From the NCBI GenBank assembly GCA_009731375.1, contig BJOX01000317.1:370999-391349 (forward strand): a DNA stretch of 20,351 nt. The letters run 5' to 3'. The position numbers and the translations under genes were made by a program. The stretch's first letter is position 1; each line of letters opens with the position of its first letter. The notes beneath the pieces were generated by a model, which was given only the letters and a program-made list of their open reading frames with translations, did not search any database and was not told the origin of the DNA. This DNA comes from Paulinella micropora. Its lineage: Eukaryota; Cercozoa; Imbricatea; Euglyphida. This document shows, piece after piece, positions 1-11,569 of this stretch.

Positions 1-476
1 CCCCTACCCTTACCCTTACCCTTACCCCTACCCCTACCCTTACCCTTCCCCCTACCCTTACCCTTACCCTTACCCTTACCCCTACCCTTACCCCTACCCT
101 TACCTTTCCCCCTACCCTTACCCTTACCCCTACCCTTACCCTTACCCTTACCCTTACCGTTACCCCTACCCTTACCCTTACCCTACCCCTACCCTTACCT
201 TTCCCCCTACCCTTACCCTTACCCTTACCATTACCCCTACCCTTACCCCTACCCTTACCTTTCCCCCTACCCTTACCCTTACTTACCCCTACCCTTACCC
301 TTACCCTCACCCTTACCGTTACCCCTACCCTTACCCCTACCCTTACCCTTACTCCTACCCTTACCCTTACCCTTAACCCTACCCTTACCCTTACCCTTAC
401 CTAACCCCTACCCTCATCATTACCTCTACCCTTACCCTTACCCTTACCCCTACCCTTACCCTTACCCTTACCCTTA
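1..476. repeat. Telomere-like hexamer array (TAAGGG / TAGGGG on minus strand)
   Basis: About 80 near-perfect hexamers, CCCTTA mixed with CCCCTA on the plus strand, run from base 1. The G-rich strand points 5' to 3' towards the left edge, as a telomere at a left chromosome end would. The variant CCTTTCCCCCTA recurs near 101, 195 and 255, so there is some higher-order structure. The common TTAGGG unit is nearly absent. It could be a degenerate subtelomeric satellite rather than telomerase product. Confidence 0.75.
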
Positions 477-480
477 AATG

Positions 481-1124
<644 letters not shown>

Positions 1125-1258
1125 GAGATATCGACTAATGTCAGAAAAAAGGATCTTCTGATTTCGTCAACCAAGGAAGTCTGTGGGTAAAGTATCAACC
1201 CGATGCCCAGCTAAGCCGTGATGTTTGCACGGAAGGGACTGATACAGGCGATACCAAA
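1125..1258. other. Short unique island up to assembly gap
   Basis: About 130 bp of normal-complexity sequence with no convincing frame, ending at a run of N from 1259 to 1438. The sequence resumes inside a GATA array, so the gap was probably placed because of the repeat. Confidence 0.6.
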
Positions 1259-1438
1259 NNNNNNNNNNNNNNNNNNNNNNNNNNNNNNNNNNNNNNNNNN
1301 NNNNNNNNNNNNNNNNNNNNNNNNNNNNNNNNNNNNNNNNNNNNNNNNNNNNNNNNNNNNNNNNNNNNNNNNNNNNNNNNNNNNNNNNNNNNNNNNNNNN
1401 NNNNNNNNNNNNNNNNNNNNNNNNNNNNNNNNNNNNNN
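1259..1438. other. Assembly gap (180 N)
   Basis: Run of N; nothing can be read. Reading frames crossing it are meaningless. Confidence 0.99.
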
Positions 1439-2063
<625 letters not shown>

Positions 2064-2064
<1 letters not shown>

Positions 2065-2146
2065 GAGGTATCGACCATTTTGTGTGTGGGTAGGCATGGA
2101 TGCTTTGAACGAGCGTATGATTTTCAACAAAATAGTGGATACCTCC
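2064..2146. repeat. Hairpin at the strand-switch of the composite array
   Basis: GGAGGTATCGACCATTTTGT (2064-2083) is the inverted complement of ACAAAATAGTGGATACCTCC (2127-2146) at 18 of 20 positions, with a ~43-nt loop that is copy 4 of the dispersed cassette. To the left the repeat family is mainly in GATA orientation; to the right it is in CTAT orientation. Confidence 0.8.
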
Positions 2147-3292
2147 AGCCAGCCTAATAATCCACAGTACGTCCACCTACCTACCCATCTATGATTTTCA
2201 ACAAAATAATCGATACCTCAGCCTAATAATTCACTGTACGTGTACCTACCTATCTATTCATCTATGTATATTATATTCTTTCTGTTTTCAACAAGGTCGT
2301 TGACACCTCTAGCCACTATTTTGTTGATACCTCCAGCCACCCAAACAATCCACAGTACGTCTACCTACCTACCTACCTACCTATTTATTATGATTTTCAA
2401 CAAAATAGTCGATACCTCCAGCCACGCAAACAATCCATAGTACGTCTACCTACCTACCTACCTATCTATCTATTATGATTTTCAACAAAATAGTCGATAC
2501 CTCCAATCACCCAAACAATCCACAGTACGTCTACCTACCTACCTATCTATGATTTTCAACAAAATAGTCGATACCTCCATTCAGCCTAATAATCCACTGT
2601 ACGTGTACTTACCTATCTATTCATTTATGTATATTATATTCTTTCTGTTTTCATCATATCTATCTATCTATCTATCATATATATATATATATACATATAT
2701 ATATACATATATATGTATTATACATATATATATATATACAGTACGTCTACCTACCTACCTATCTATCTATCTATTATGATTTTCAACAAAATAGTCGATA
2801 CCTCCAACCAGCCAAACAATCCACAGTACGTCTACCTACCTACCTATCTATGATTTTCAACAAAATAGTCGATACCTCCATCCAGCCTAATAATCCAAAG
2901 TACGTGTACTTACTTATCTATTCATCTATCTAGATTATATTCTTTCTGTTTTCAACAAGGTCGTTGACACCTCTAGCCACTATTTTGTTGATACCTCCAG
3001 CCACCCAAACAATCCACAGTACGTCTACCTACCTACCTATCTATCTATTTATTATGATTTTCAACAAAATAGTCGATACCTCCAACCAGCCAAACAATCC
3101 ATAGTACGTCTACCTACCTACCTACCCATCTATCTATTATGATTTTCAACAAATTAGTGGATACCTCCAGCCAGCCAAAGAATCCACAGTACATCTACCT
3201 ACCTACCTACCTATCTATCTATTATGATTTTCAACAAAATAGATACCTCCAACCAGCCAAACAATCCACAGTACCTCTACCTACCTACCTAC

Positions 3293-3330
<38 letters not shown>
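2147..3330 (+). repeat. Composite minisatellite array, CTAT orientation
   Basis: A unit of roughly 75-95 bp recurs about ten times: ATGATTTTCAACAAAATAG, then CGATACCTCCA with a CAGCCAAACAATCC-like segment, then ACAGTACGTCTACC and a short (CTAC)n(CTAT)n. Longer units also carry TATATTCTTTCTGTTTTCA and AAGGTCGTTGACACCTCTA (about 2265-2330, 2935-2985), giving a higher-order pattern. A (TA)n/(CATA)n block interrupts at about 2676-2740. Open frames through it are repeat artefacts. Confidence 0.85.
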
Positions 3331-3337
<7 letters not shown>

Positions 3338-3367
3338 AATGAATCATATCTATCAATCTATCTATCT

Positions 3368-3418
<51 letters not shown>

Positions 3419-4013
3419 ACCTATCTATTCATCTTCCGTGCAACAAGGTCGCCCCTCTAACCAGCCCATCTACCTGCCTATCTATCTATCTATCTATTTA
3501 TATATCTATCTTTCCGTTCCGCCTACTTGTTTCTGAGTCACCTGTCTATCTGTCTATCTATCTCTATCTATTCATCTACCCCTGTCTCGCTATCTGTCTA
3601 TCGACCTTGTCATCCTCAATAAGATAATCGATACCTCTACAGTACGTCTACCTACCTATCTATTCATCTATGTATATTATATTCTTTTCTGTTTTAACAA
3701 GGTCGTTGACACCTCTAACCAGCCCATCTACCTACCTATCTATTCATCTACCCTGTCTCGCTATCTGTCTATCGATCTAGTCATCTTCAATAAGATAATC
3801 GATACCTCTACAGTACGTCTACCTACCTATCTATTCATCTATGTATATTATATTCTTTTCTGTTTTCAACAAAGGTCGTTGACACCTCTAACCAGCCCAT
3901 CTACCTGCCCTATCTATTCTGTGTATATCTGTATGTATGTCTGTGTCTGTGTGTGTGTCTGTGTGTCTGTGGTATCCTGCCGAGTTACTTCCTTTTCACA
4001 TACACACACAAAT

Positions 4014-4014
<1 letters not shown>
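3331..4014 (+). repeat. (TA)n block and degenerate continuation of the composite array
   Basis: A long (TA)n tract at about 3370-3414 is followed by diverged units with CTATCTATC stretches and two further near-identical long units (about 3605-3720 and 3780-3895, each with TAAGATAATCGATACCTCTA and AAGGTCGTTGACACCTCTA). It then becomes TG-rich (3920-3975). No gene is seen. Confidence 0.8.
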
Positions 4015-4079
<65 letters not shown>

Positions 4080-4086
4080 CCCTCCC

Positions 4087-4121
<35 letters not shown>

Positions 4122-4128
4122 CTCCCCT

Positions 4129-4161
<33 letters not shown>

Positions 4162-4475
4162 NNNNNNNNNNNNNNNNNNNNNNNNNNNNNNNNNNNNNNN
4201 NNNNNNNNNNNNNNNNNNNNNNNNNNNNNNNNNNNNNNNNNNNNNNNNNNNNNNNNNNNNNNNNNNNNNNNNNNNNNNNNNNNNNNNNNNNNNNNNNNNN
4301 NNNNNNNNNNNNNNNNNNNNNNNNNNNNNNNNNNNNNNNNNNNNNNNNNNNNNNNNNNNNNNNNNNNNNNNNNNNNNNNNNNNNNNNNNNNNNNNNNNNN
4401 NNNNNNNNNNNNNNNNNNNNNNNNNNNNNNNNNNNNNNNNNNNNNNNNNNNNNNNNNCCCCCCCCCCCCCCCCCC
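4015..4475. repeat. Poly-C tract containing an assembly gap
   Basis: About 145 bp of nearly pure C (4015-4161, with rare T and A), 296 N (4162-4457), then 18 more C. On the minus strand this is a long G run with strong potential for G-quadruplexes or slipped structures. It may be a real homopolymer or partly a sequencing artefact at the gap edge. Confidence 0.85.
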
Positions 4476-4699
4476 ACACCTCCCTTTCTTCAACCTAGGT
4501 ACTTTCTCTTCACACCGACTCTGCTACCGAACCTGTACTTCTCTCCCCAAATGAAGATATTAACAGTCTTCAATGGTACACTACCTACACTACCTACCTA
4601 CCTTATCTACCTACCTTACCTACCTACCTATCTATCTATCTATCTATCTGTACTTCTCACCCCAAATGAAGATACTAACAGTCTTCAATGGTATACTCT

Positions 4700-4744
<45 letters not shown>

Positions 4745-4790
4745 CTACCTACACTACCTACCTACCTTATCTACCTACCTTACCTACCTG
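4476..4790 (+). repeat. Duplicated ~45-bp segment with (CT)n
   Basis: The segment beginning GTACTTCTC and including CCCCAAATGAAGATA and TTAACAGTCTTCAATGGTA (4535-4580) recurs at 4649-4694 with few changes. Each is followed by the same ACTACCTACACTACC and TTATCTACC run, the second after a (TC)n insertion. So a ~115-bp unit is duplicated, with microsatellite expansion in one copy. Confidence 0.8.
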
Positions 4791-4803
4791 CCTGCCTACC
4801 TAC

Positions 4804-4874
<71 letters not shown>

Positions 4875-5025
4875 CCTACCTACCTACCTACCTATCTACC
4901 TATCTACCTATCTACCTATCTACCTACCTACCTACCTACCTACCTACCTATCTATCTATCTATCTATCTATCTCTATCTATCTAACACACACACACACAC
5001 ACACATACATACATACATACATACA

Positions 5026-5053
<28 letters not shown>
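4791..5053 (+). repeat. (CTAT)n/(CTAC)n then (CA)n and (CATA)n microsatellites
   Basis: Pure simple sequence: CTAT and CTAC tetramers alternating to about 4984, then (AC)n, then (CATA)n to about 5053. No coding content. Confidence 0.95.
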
Positions 5054-5056
<3 letters not shown>

Positions 5057-5218
5057 CGTGTATTATGTTCCAGGAGCTTTTCAAGCCGATTCGGGCAGCC
5101 AGTGCTGGCAACTCAACTTTGTGTGTGTGTGTGTATGTGTGTGAGCTTATCTGTGCTTTTGTGTGTGTGCGCGTCTGTGTGTGTGTGCGTGCGCGCGTGC
5201 GTGTGCGCGCGCGCGTGC

Positions 5219-5267
<49 letters not shown>

Positions 5268-5375
5268 CAATGTATGTGCAATGTATGTATGTGTGTATCT
5301 CACAATACATATCCTCTATTATGTTCCAGGAGCTTTTCAAGCTGATTTGGGCAGCCAGTGCTGGCAACTCATCTT

Positions 5376-5459
<84 letters not shown>

Positions 5460-5489
5460 TCTGTGCTTTTGTGTGTGTGTGCGTCTGTG

Positions 5490-5522
<33 letters not shown>

Positions 5523-5717
5523 GTATGTGTGTGTGTGTGTGTATGCAATGTATGTATGTATGTATCTCACAATACATATCCTATATTATGTTCCAGGAGC
5601 TTTTCAAGCTGGATTGTGCAGCCAGTGCTGGCAACTCAACTTTGTGTGTGTGTGTGTGTGCTTATCTGTGCTTTTGTGTGTGTGTGCGTCTGTGTGTGTG
5701 TGTGCGTATGCGTGTGC

Positions 5718-5757
<40 letters not shown>

Positions 5758-5783
5758 AATGAATGTTATGTATCTTACATGCA

Positions 5784-5825
<42 letters not shown>

Positions 5826-5926
5826 CATCTATCTAATCTATCTATCTTATCCTGTTATCATGCCTGTAGGAGCTTTTCAAGCAGGCTTGGGAAGCCAGGG
5901 CTGGCAACTCGACAAATGGTGAGATA
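5051..5926 (+). repeat. Four-copy ~260-bp satellite with (TG)n
   Basis: A core of about 70 bp recurs starting near 5051, 5303, 5571 and 5849 (spacings 252, 268, 278). It includes TATTATGTTCCAGGAGCTTT, then CAAG, then GCAGCCAGTGCTGGCAACTC. The first three copies are followed by (TG)n and GCTTATCTGTGCTTTTGTG; copy 2 also carries (GA)n at 5398-5454. The fourth copy is more diverged and ends the array. Long open frames here come from the TG/GT repeats. Confidence 0.88.
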
Positions 5927-6102
5927 CATACATTACATTGCATACACACACACACACACGCGCGCGCACATGCGCACGCGCGCACACGCACGCACGCACG
6001 CAAAAGGACACATAATCACACACACACACACACACACATAAACACACATGCGCTCTGCGTCATATCTCAAGTATTGTGTTTGAGAAGCATTATATAACAC
6101 AC

Positions 6103-6152
<50 letters not shown>

Positions 6153-6219
6153 CTACCTCTCTATCTATCATCTACCTACCTACCTACCTACCTACCTACC
6201 TACCTACCTACCTACTCAC

Positions 6220-6270
<51 letters not shown>

Positions 6271-6393
6271 ATCTATCTTATCTATCTATCTATCTTTCTA
6301 TCTATCTATCTTTCTATCTATCTATCTATCTATCTATCCATCTATCTATCTATCTATCTATCTATCTACCTATCTACCTACCTACCTACCTAC

Positions 6394-6424
<31 letters not shown>

Positions 6425-6460
6425 AATATATATCTATCTATCTACCTACCTATCTATCTA
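5927..6460 (+). repeat. (CA)n/(CG)n and (CTAT)n microsatellites
   Basis: Alternating purine-pyrimidine sequence (CA and CGCA runs, about 5943-6038) could form Z-DNA. After a short spacer, (CTAT)n and (CTAC)n run from about 6101 to 6460. No gene. Confidence 0.9.
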
Positions 6461-6489
6461 TTGAGTTGAACGTTGCCACTTTTTGCACT
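6461..6489. other. 29-bp spacer between oppositely oriented tetranucleotide arrays
   Basis: About 360 bp mostly of (CTAT)n ends here; after a unique spacer (TGAGTTGAACGTTGCCACTT and the next few bases) at least 145 bp of (AGAT)n begins. The two arrays are complementary and could form a very long hairpin. Confidence 0.85.
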
Positions 6490-7238
<749 letters not shown>

Positions 7239-7281
7239 TGAAAGTGCGCTTAGCCTTCCGGGAAAACCCCCATAAATACCT

Positions 7282-7454
7282 CAGAAGTTTTTTTCTTCCT
7301 CTTTCTTTCTTTCCTTCTTTTCTTTCTTTCTTTCCTTTCTTTCCTTTCTTTCCTTTCTTTCTTTTCTTTCTTTCTTTTCTTTTCTTTCTTTTCTTTCTTT
7401 CTTTCTTTCTTTTCTTTCTTTCTTTCTTTCTTTTCTTTCTTTCTTTCTTTCTCT
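7282..7454 (+). repeat. (TTTC)n/(TTCC)n polypyrimidine tract
   Basis: About 170 bp of almost pure pyrimidine on the plus strand, a homopurine-homopyrimidine block able to adopt triplex (H-DNA) structure. The 44 bp before it (7238-7281) is unique sequence of unknown origin. Confidence 0.92.
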
Positions 7455-8222
<768 letters not shown>

Positions 8223-8335
8223 CGTTCGGCGCATCGCGGCCTAACAAGAATTTACATGCACAGCCTGAAGAAAAATGCTTCACAGCCAGAAGGACAGGAG
8301 GATAAGGGCTGGCATCGGTCAGCGAGGCACCCTTA
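8223..8335. other. Intergenic sequence, nothing recognised
   Basis: Unique sequence between the satellite and the MITE; frames through it are short and continue into the repeats. Confidence 0.5.
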
Positions 8336-8464
8336 GGCCCGTTCTACACCACCCAGAATTCCGGGTTTCTGGGGCCACTTTCTGGGTTTGCTTCCTGAAA
8401 GGCCTGGCCTGTGGTGCCAATTTCACACCCAGAACCCGGAAATCTGGGTGGTGTAGAAGGGACC
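8336..8464. mobile_element. 129-bp MITE, PIF/Harbinger (Tourist-like) type
   Basis: Terminal inverted repeats of about 37 bp: GGCCCGTTCTACACCACCCA at the left end pairs with the right end, whose reverse complement reads GGTCCCTTCTACACCACCCA; similarity continues through TTCCGGGTT. The element is flanked on both sides by TTA (8333-8335 and 8465-8467), matching a 3-bp target duplication. TTA duplications and termini starting GG are typical of PIF/Harbinger MITEs. It has no coding capacity and would need a transposase supplied from elsewhere. Confidence 0.8.
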
Positions 8465-8467
8465 TTA

Positions 8468-8760
8468 GCACCAGCTCGGGGAAACTTGAACTGGGAGTAG
8501 AAGGTAGCCCCCACGGTGGGATGCACGCCAGAATGTGTGACGTTCAACACATGCTCGCATTTGATTAGTAGATGATTTGACTACCATACCCGGCAGGCCC
8601 GCTTGACTTGGGCAGCCAGGCCGGCCCAGCTGCTATTGAGATCTGCCTGTTTCTCTCGTCGCTGCTGACACGTTCTTTTTGGCCAACTACTGCCTCTTTC
8701 GCCCTCAGCAGCTGCCATTTCCTTTTGGCCGAGTTCTGTGCAAACTGGATGCGCCGGCCT

Positions 8761-8803
<43 letters not shown>

Positions 8804-9360
8804 CCCCTGTCATCCTTATTTCGGATCGTATCTCACACATACCATTTGAAATAAGTGTCCCATACGCACCCCTTATACTGGAGTCTAATGAGTCTAAGTA
8901 CTCACCGTACTTCCGGTGTTACATATTCTCCAGCCAAGCCAGCCAGCCAGCCAGCCAGCCCGGCCTGACCAAACAGCACGTGACAAGTGGTGACAAGTAT
9001 CAGCAGCGTTGCATTAAGAGTCCCTACTTAATTGTTAATACTACGATAAGTATACAGTGGACTGTGACGTGGAATTGTCGTCATTCTCACTCATGTCTGG
9101 CGAGTCTAACTCTAGCGGCTTTTTTCGGTTCTTCTGCCTCTTCAGCTAGCCTCATTTCATCTCTGTCATACTCGCATTAATATTTCTTTTGAGCTGAGCG
9201 GCTTCGTGATCTTTGAACGCGTGTCGCATCATACCGCTTCGGGTTGTGTTTACTCCAGACCAGTACAGTATTCCAGCTAGTTATAATTTCAGTTTATAAA
9301 ACCCTTGCAGGTCCCGGCGACCGTTGTTTTGCCCCTTAAAGTATTAATAGTTTCACATTG
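8468..9360. other. Unassigned sequence with small simple repeats
   Basis: No convincing gene. A plus-strand frame is open from 8608 to 9180, but it contains (CT)n (8762-8800) and a short (AGCC)n (about 8938-8960), and its translation resembles no family known to me. A TATAAAA motif lies at 9295-9301, about 65 bp before the first ATG of the next segment. Confidence 0.4.
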
Positions 9361-9364
9361 ATGC

Positions 9365-9463
9365 ATGGCTCAAGTTCAGTTTTCCGTAAATTGCGCCGGG
9401 TTGCGACGTGCCATATTTCCAGCGGCTCATCAGTACTCACCCGGGGGCCCCGGGGTCAGTTGA
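9365..9463 (+). CDS. Very small hypothetical ORF (32 codons)
   Basis: Starts MAQVQFSVNCAGLRR and ends at a TGA at 9461. The same segment is also open in another frame from the ATG at 9361. A TATA-like motif lies about 65 bp upstream, and a GC palindrome-like block (CCCGGGGGCCCCGGGG) near 9440-9455 sits at its end. It could be a first exon, since GGG/GTCAGT near its end resembles a splice donor, but the next frame does not join cleanly. It matches no family I recognise and may be chance. Confidence 0.15.
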   Translation: MAQVQFSVNCAGLRRAIFPAAHQYSPGGPGVS

Positions 9464-9477
9464 AATGATATACTTGA

Positions 9478-9702
9478 ACCGGTCACTCAGGGACCGATCA
9501 CGACGGACTCCGTATTGGTAGCCCTCAGGCTGATAGAATGGTACCGGCGATATTTAACATGATAACCGATGACTGTCCTAACGATATGCGGAAGACTGTG
9601 GAATACCTAAGTAGGGACTCCGTAGACTCAGCTTCAGATCAAGGACAACCGACAGACCGGAACGGTAAGTATTGCCATTATATACCGGGTGGGCCGGCAT
9701 AA
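9478..9702 (+). CDS. Hypothetical exon-like open frame with consensus splice donor
   Basis: A frame of about 75 codons follows a TGA at 9475; its first ATG is at 9538. Around that ATG the translation is acidic and mixed in composition (MVPAIFNMITDDCPNDMRK and on to TDRNG), unlike the repeat translations nearby. It reaches CGGAACG/GTAAGT at about 9664, a consensus donor, so it may be an exon ending there. The sequence after the donor resembles the outer part of the foldback-element arms at 12.4 and 13.6 kb, where a frame also ends next to a GTAA. Function unknown. Confidence 0.25.
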   Translation, partial: TGHSGTDHDGLRIGSPQADRMVPAIFNMITDDCPNDMRKTVEYLSRDSVDSASDQGQPTDRNGKYCHYIPGGPA

Positions 9703-9755
9703 TCCCTTCTCCCCCCTGAGCGCGCTTACCCCTATGCGCGCGAGAAGTGGAGTCG

Positions 9756-10140
9756 AACTTATATTAATAATTGTCTACATATGCCATGATTCAAGAAAAC
9801 ACACTTTGGATCCACATTTATATTAATATTTAAAAAATTCCGAGGCTATCTTATAAAAAAGTTCTATCTTATATCATAAAAAAGTTTATGTATTAAAAAA
9901 GTTCTTTTTTATAAAAATGATCTGACTTTTCAAAAAAATTTGAAGCAATTATCTTTTTTTATACATATAACTTTTTTAATACTTATAACTTTTTTCATAT
10001 TTATTAATATATTAATAACAATAACTTGTTATTTTATTTCATACTTATAATTTTTTTCATACTTATAACGTTTTTCATATTACAATACATACAATATATA
10101 TTTTCAATTTTTTTTAATGGATAAAGCTTTGTGTAAACTT
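9756..10140. repeat. AT-rich block with inverted TAAAAAAGTT / AACTTTTTTA motifs
   Basis: Strongly AT-rich sequence in which AAAAAAGTT-type motifs (about 9850-9905) face several AACTTTTTTAATA and CATACTTATAA motifs (about 9960-10080), forming an imperfect foldback. It could be a non-coding transposon relic or a structural region. No open frame of note. Confidence 0.6.
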
Positions 10141-10280
10141 GAATTCTGAAGTACTCTCAGAAGTTAAATTGCGAAGTCACATCAGACCAAAATTTATATA
10201 TATACACTGCTTTGTGCGAGTCGACGTTGCTGTCCGCTGTCACAGAAACCCGAAGCGGGCGTAATTGTCACTTCTGCCAT

Positions 10281-10399
10281 CGGAATCTGCAAGGTCCACT
10301 TGAAGCGGATCGTCGAAATCTGGCAGTGGCATAGAATTTGCAAGATCCACTTGAAGCGGATCGTCGAAGTAGAAGTAGAAGTAGAAGTAGAAGTAGAAG
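10281..10399 (+). repeat. Short tandem duplication plus (GAAGTA)n
   Basis: A ~38-bp unit containing CCACTTGAAGCGGATCGTCG occurs at about 10281-10318 and 10332-10369. The second copy runs into five to six GAAGTA hexamers. Confidence 0.85.
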
Positions 10400-10450
10400 G
10401 ACAATATGATCACCATTTAAAACCGTATATGATTTCAACGTGAAATAGTT

Positions 10451-10467
10451 TTGGCTTTGGAAGCCAA
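10451..10467. other. Tight perfect hairpin upstream of the Gag-like region
   Basis: TTGGCTT and AAGCCAA form a 7-bp perfect stem around a 3-nt TGG loop, about 80 bp before the Gag-like frames. No recognised role; a retrotransposon leader structure is one possibility. Confidence 0.4.
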
Positions 10468-10532
10468 GGGACTCAAGGGGGCACTATAGACACCAGTAGA
10501 ACACCTTAGGTTAGTCCATGAGAGTAATGTAA

Positions 10533-10874
10533 GTGCGTTGCATAGCAAACGAAAGAAAGTCCACAATTAGGGCCATGTGGAGGTGGGGAGAGAGAGCAGG
10601 AAAGCAATCAGCAAGAGGGAGAGGAAAGATAGGGTTGAGAGAGGAGGAAGAGGAAGCTGAGTTAGACTCAGAGTCAGAAGCAGACAAAGAAAACCTTGCA
10701 TCTTATTTTACTGAGACAGAAAAGCAGCCTACTTTAGGGGGAGATAGTGGCAAGAGTGAGCAAAAGGGAGGAGATGAGAGGGTGGAAGAGAGGAGAGAGG
10801 GAGCAGTCAGCCTTCACCTAAATATTCCACACCAACAACGACAACAATCAAGACGAAGAGCAAGGAACAAGTAG
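10533..10874 (+). pseudogene. Charged N-terminal part of Gag-like gene, frame-broken
   Basis: A 113-codon frame with a highly charged translation (REEEEEAELDSESEADKENL region), ending at TAG. The Gag-like core is in another frame that is already open from about 10822, so one or more indels probably separate them in the overlap. The plus strand here is strikingly purine-rich, like the following 1 kb, which supports a common origin. On its own it matches no known family; it is assigned to the element only by position, composition and overlap. Confidence 0.4.
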
Positions 10875-11430
10875 AGGGAAAAGAGAAGGAAGAAGAATTA
10901 TAGTAGCATATGAGGAGAGTTTGGAGCATGAGATGAAAAGGCAGAGAGAGGAAGGGTTTTCGTTTGTGTTTGATAAGCTAGTAGGTAAAGCCAAGAGGAG
11001 TGTGGCAGATTTGGTGAGAGACACCTCACCAGACTTTGGTCAGAACTTGCACATTGTGTGGGCAAGACTGACCAAAAGGTTTGGTAAGGTGAGTGAGGAG
11101 GATGTGCAAGATAAGATAAATGCGATGAATGCATGGACGTTTGATGAGGGATGTGATTATGCTCCGCAGTTTGATGCGTTTGTTGCGTTAGATGAAGAGC
11201 TAAAGGCAGTAGGCCATAAAACACCCAAGAGAACAATGGAAACTATAATCACTAATGCCTTACAAAACCCTGAGTATGCATCAGAGGGGGTGAGAAAGGA
11301 TTGGGGAGGATGGATGAGCACGCTGAAGATGAATAAGAAGCAGCATGCATGGTCTTTTGAGAAATGGTGGGAGGAGTTGGAAGAAAAAGTGTTGGAAATA
11401 GACAGAATAAAGAAAGAGAGAAGAAGATGA
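10822..11430 (+). pseudogene. LTR-retrotransposon Gag-like core (copia-type suspected)
   Basis: The frame is open from just after a TAA near 10819 and ends at TGA 11428-11430, about 200 codons. The segment from about 10921 reads as a helical protein with a heptad-like pattern, including IVWARLTKRFGKVSEEDVQ, FVALDEELKAVGH and WEELEEKVLEIDRIKKERR. This is the kind of all-helical region with Trp and Leu spacing seen in copia Gag (UBN2-like) proteins. The strongest support is the zinc knuckle about 290 bp downstream. It would form the particle shell around retrotransposon RNA. No protease, integrase or reverse transcriptase follows in sense, so the copy is incomplete. The family assignment is an inference. 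Confidence 0.5.
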
Positions 11431-11569
11431 AGAAAGAAAAAACACACGCAGGGAAAGATGCCAACAAAAGAGAAGAAGGGCAGAGAGGTGTGCATTTTTG
11501 GTTTCAGAGAGAGAGTGGACGTAAGTGGGGGGATGAGGTCGTTTTGCTCATACAGAGGGGTCAGTCACT

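Noticed and set aside
2117-3320. CRISPR-like reading of the regularly repeated 75-95-bp units
   Set aside because: Spacers are not unique (microsatellite and near-identical segments), repeats are long and diverged, and the context is eukaryotic.
4015-4161. Poly-C tract as a functional G-quadruplex element
   Set aside because: It borders an N gap and may be partly a sequencing or assembly artefact, so no functional claim is made.
3879-5922. Very long plus-strand frames (poly-Pro, Tyr-Leu-Pro, Cys-Val runs)
   Set aside because: They cross an N gap and consist of poly-C, CTAT, TG and GA repeats; the satellite core inside is repeated with changed frames.
10200-10530. A 5' LTR and primer-binding site for the Gag-like element
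   Set aside because: No matching LTR pair, no tRNA-complementary sequence and no clear TG...CA ends could be found within the window.
10898-11495. Minus-strand ORFs over the Gag-like region
   Set aside because: They are complements of the purine-rich sense frames (Ser/Pro/Phe-rich) with no family resemblance.
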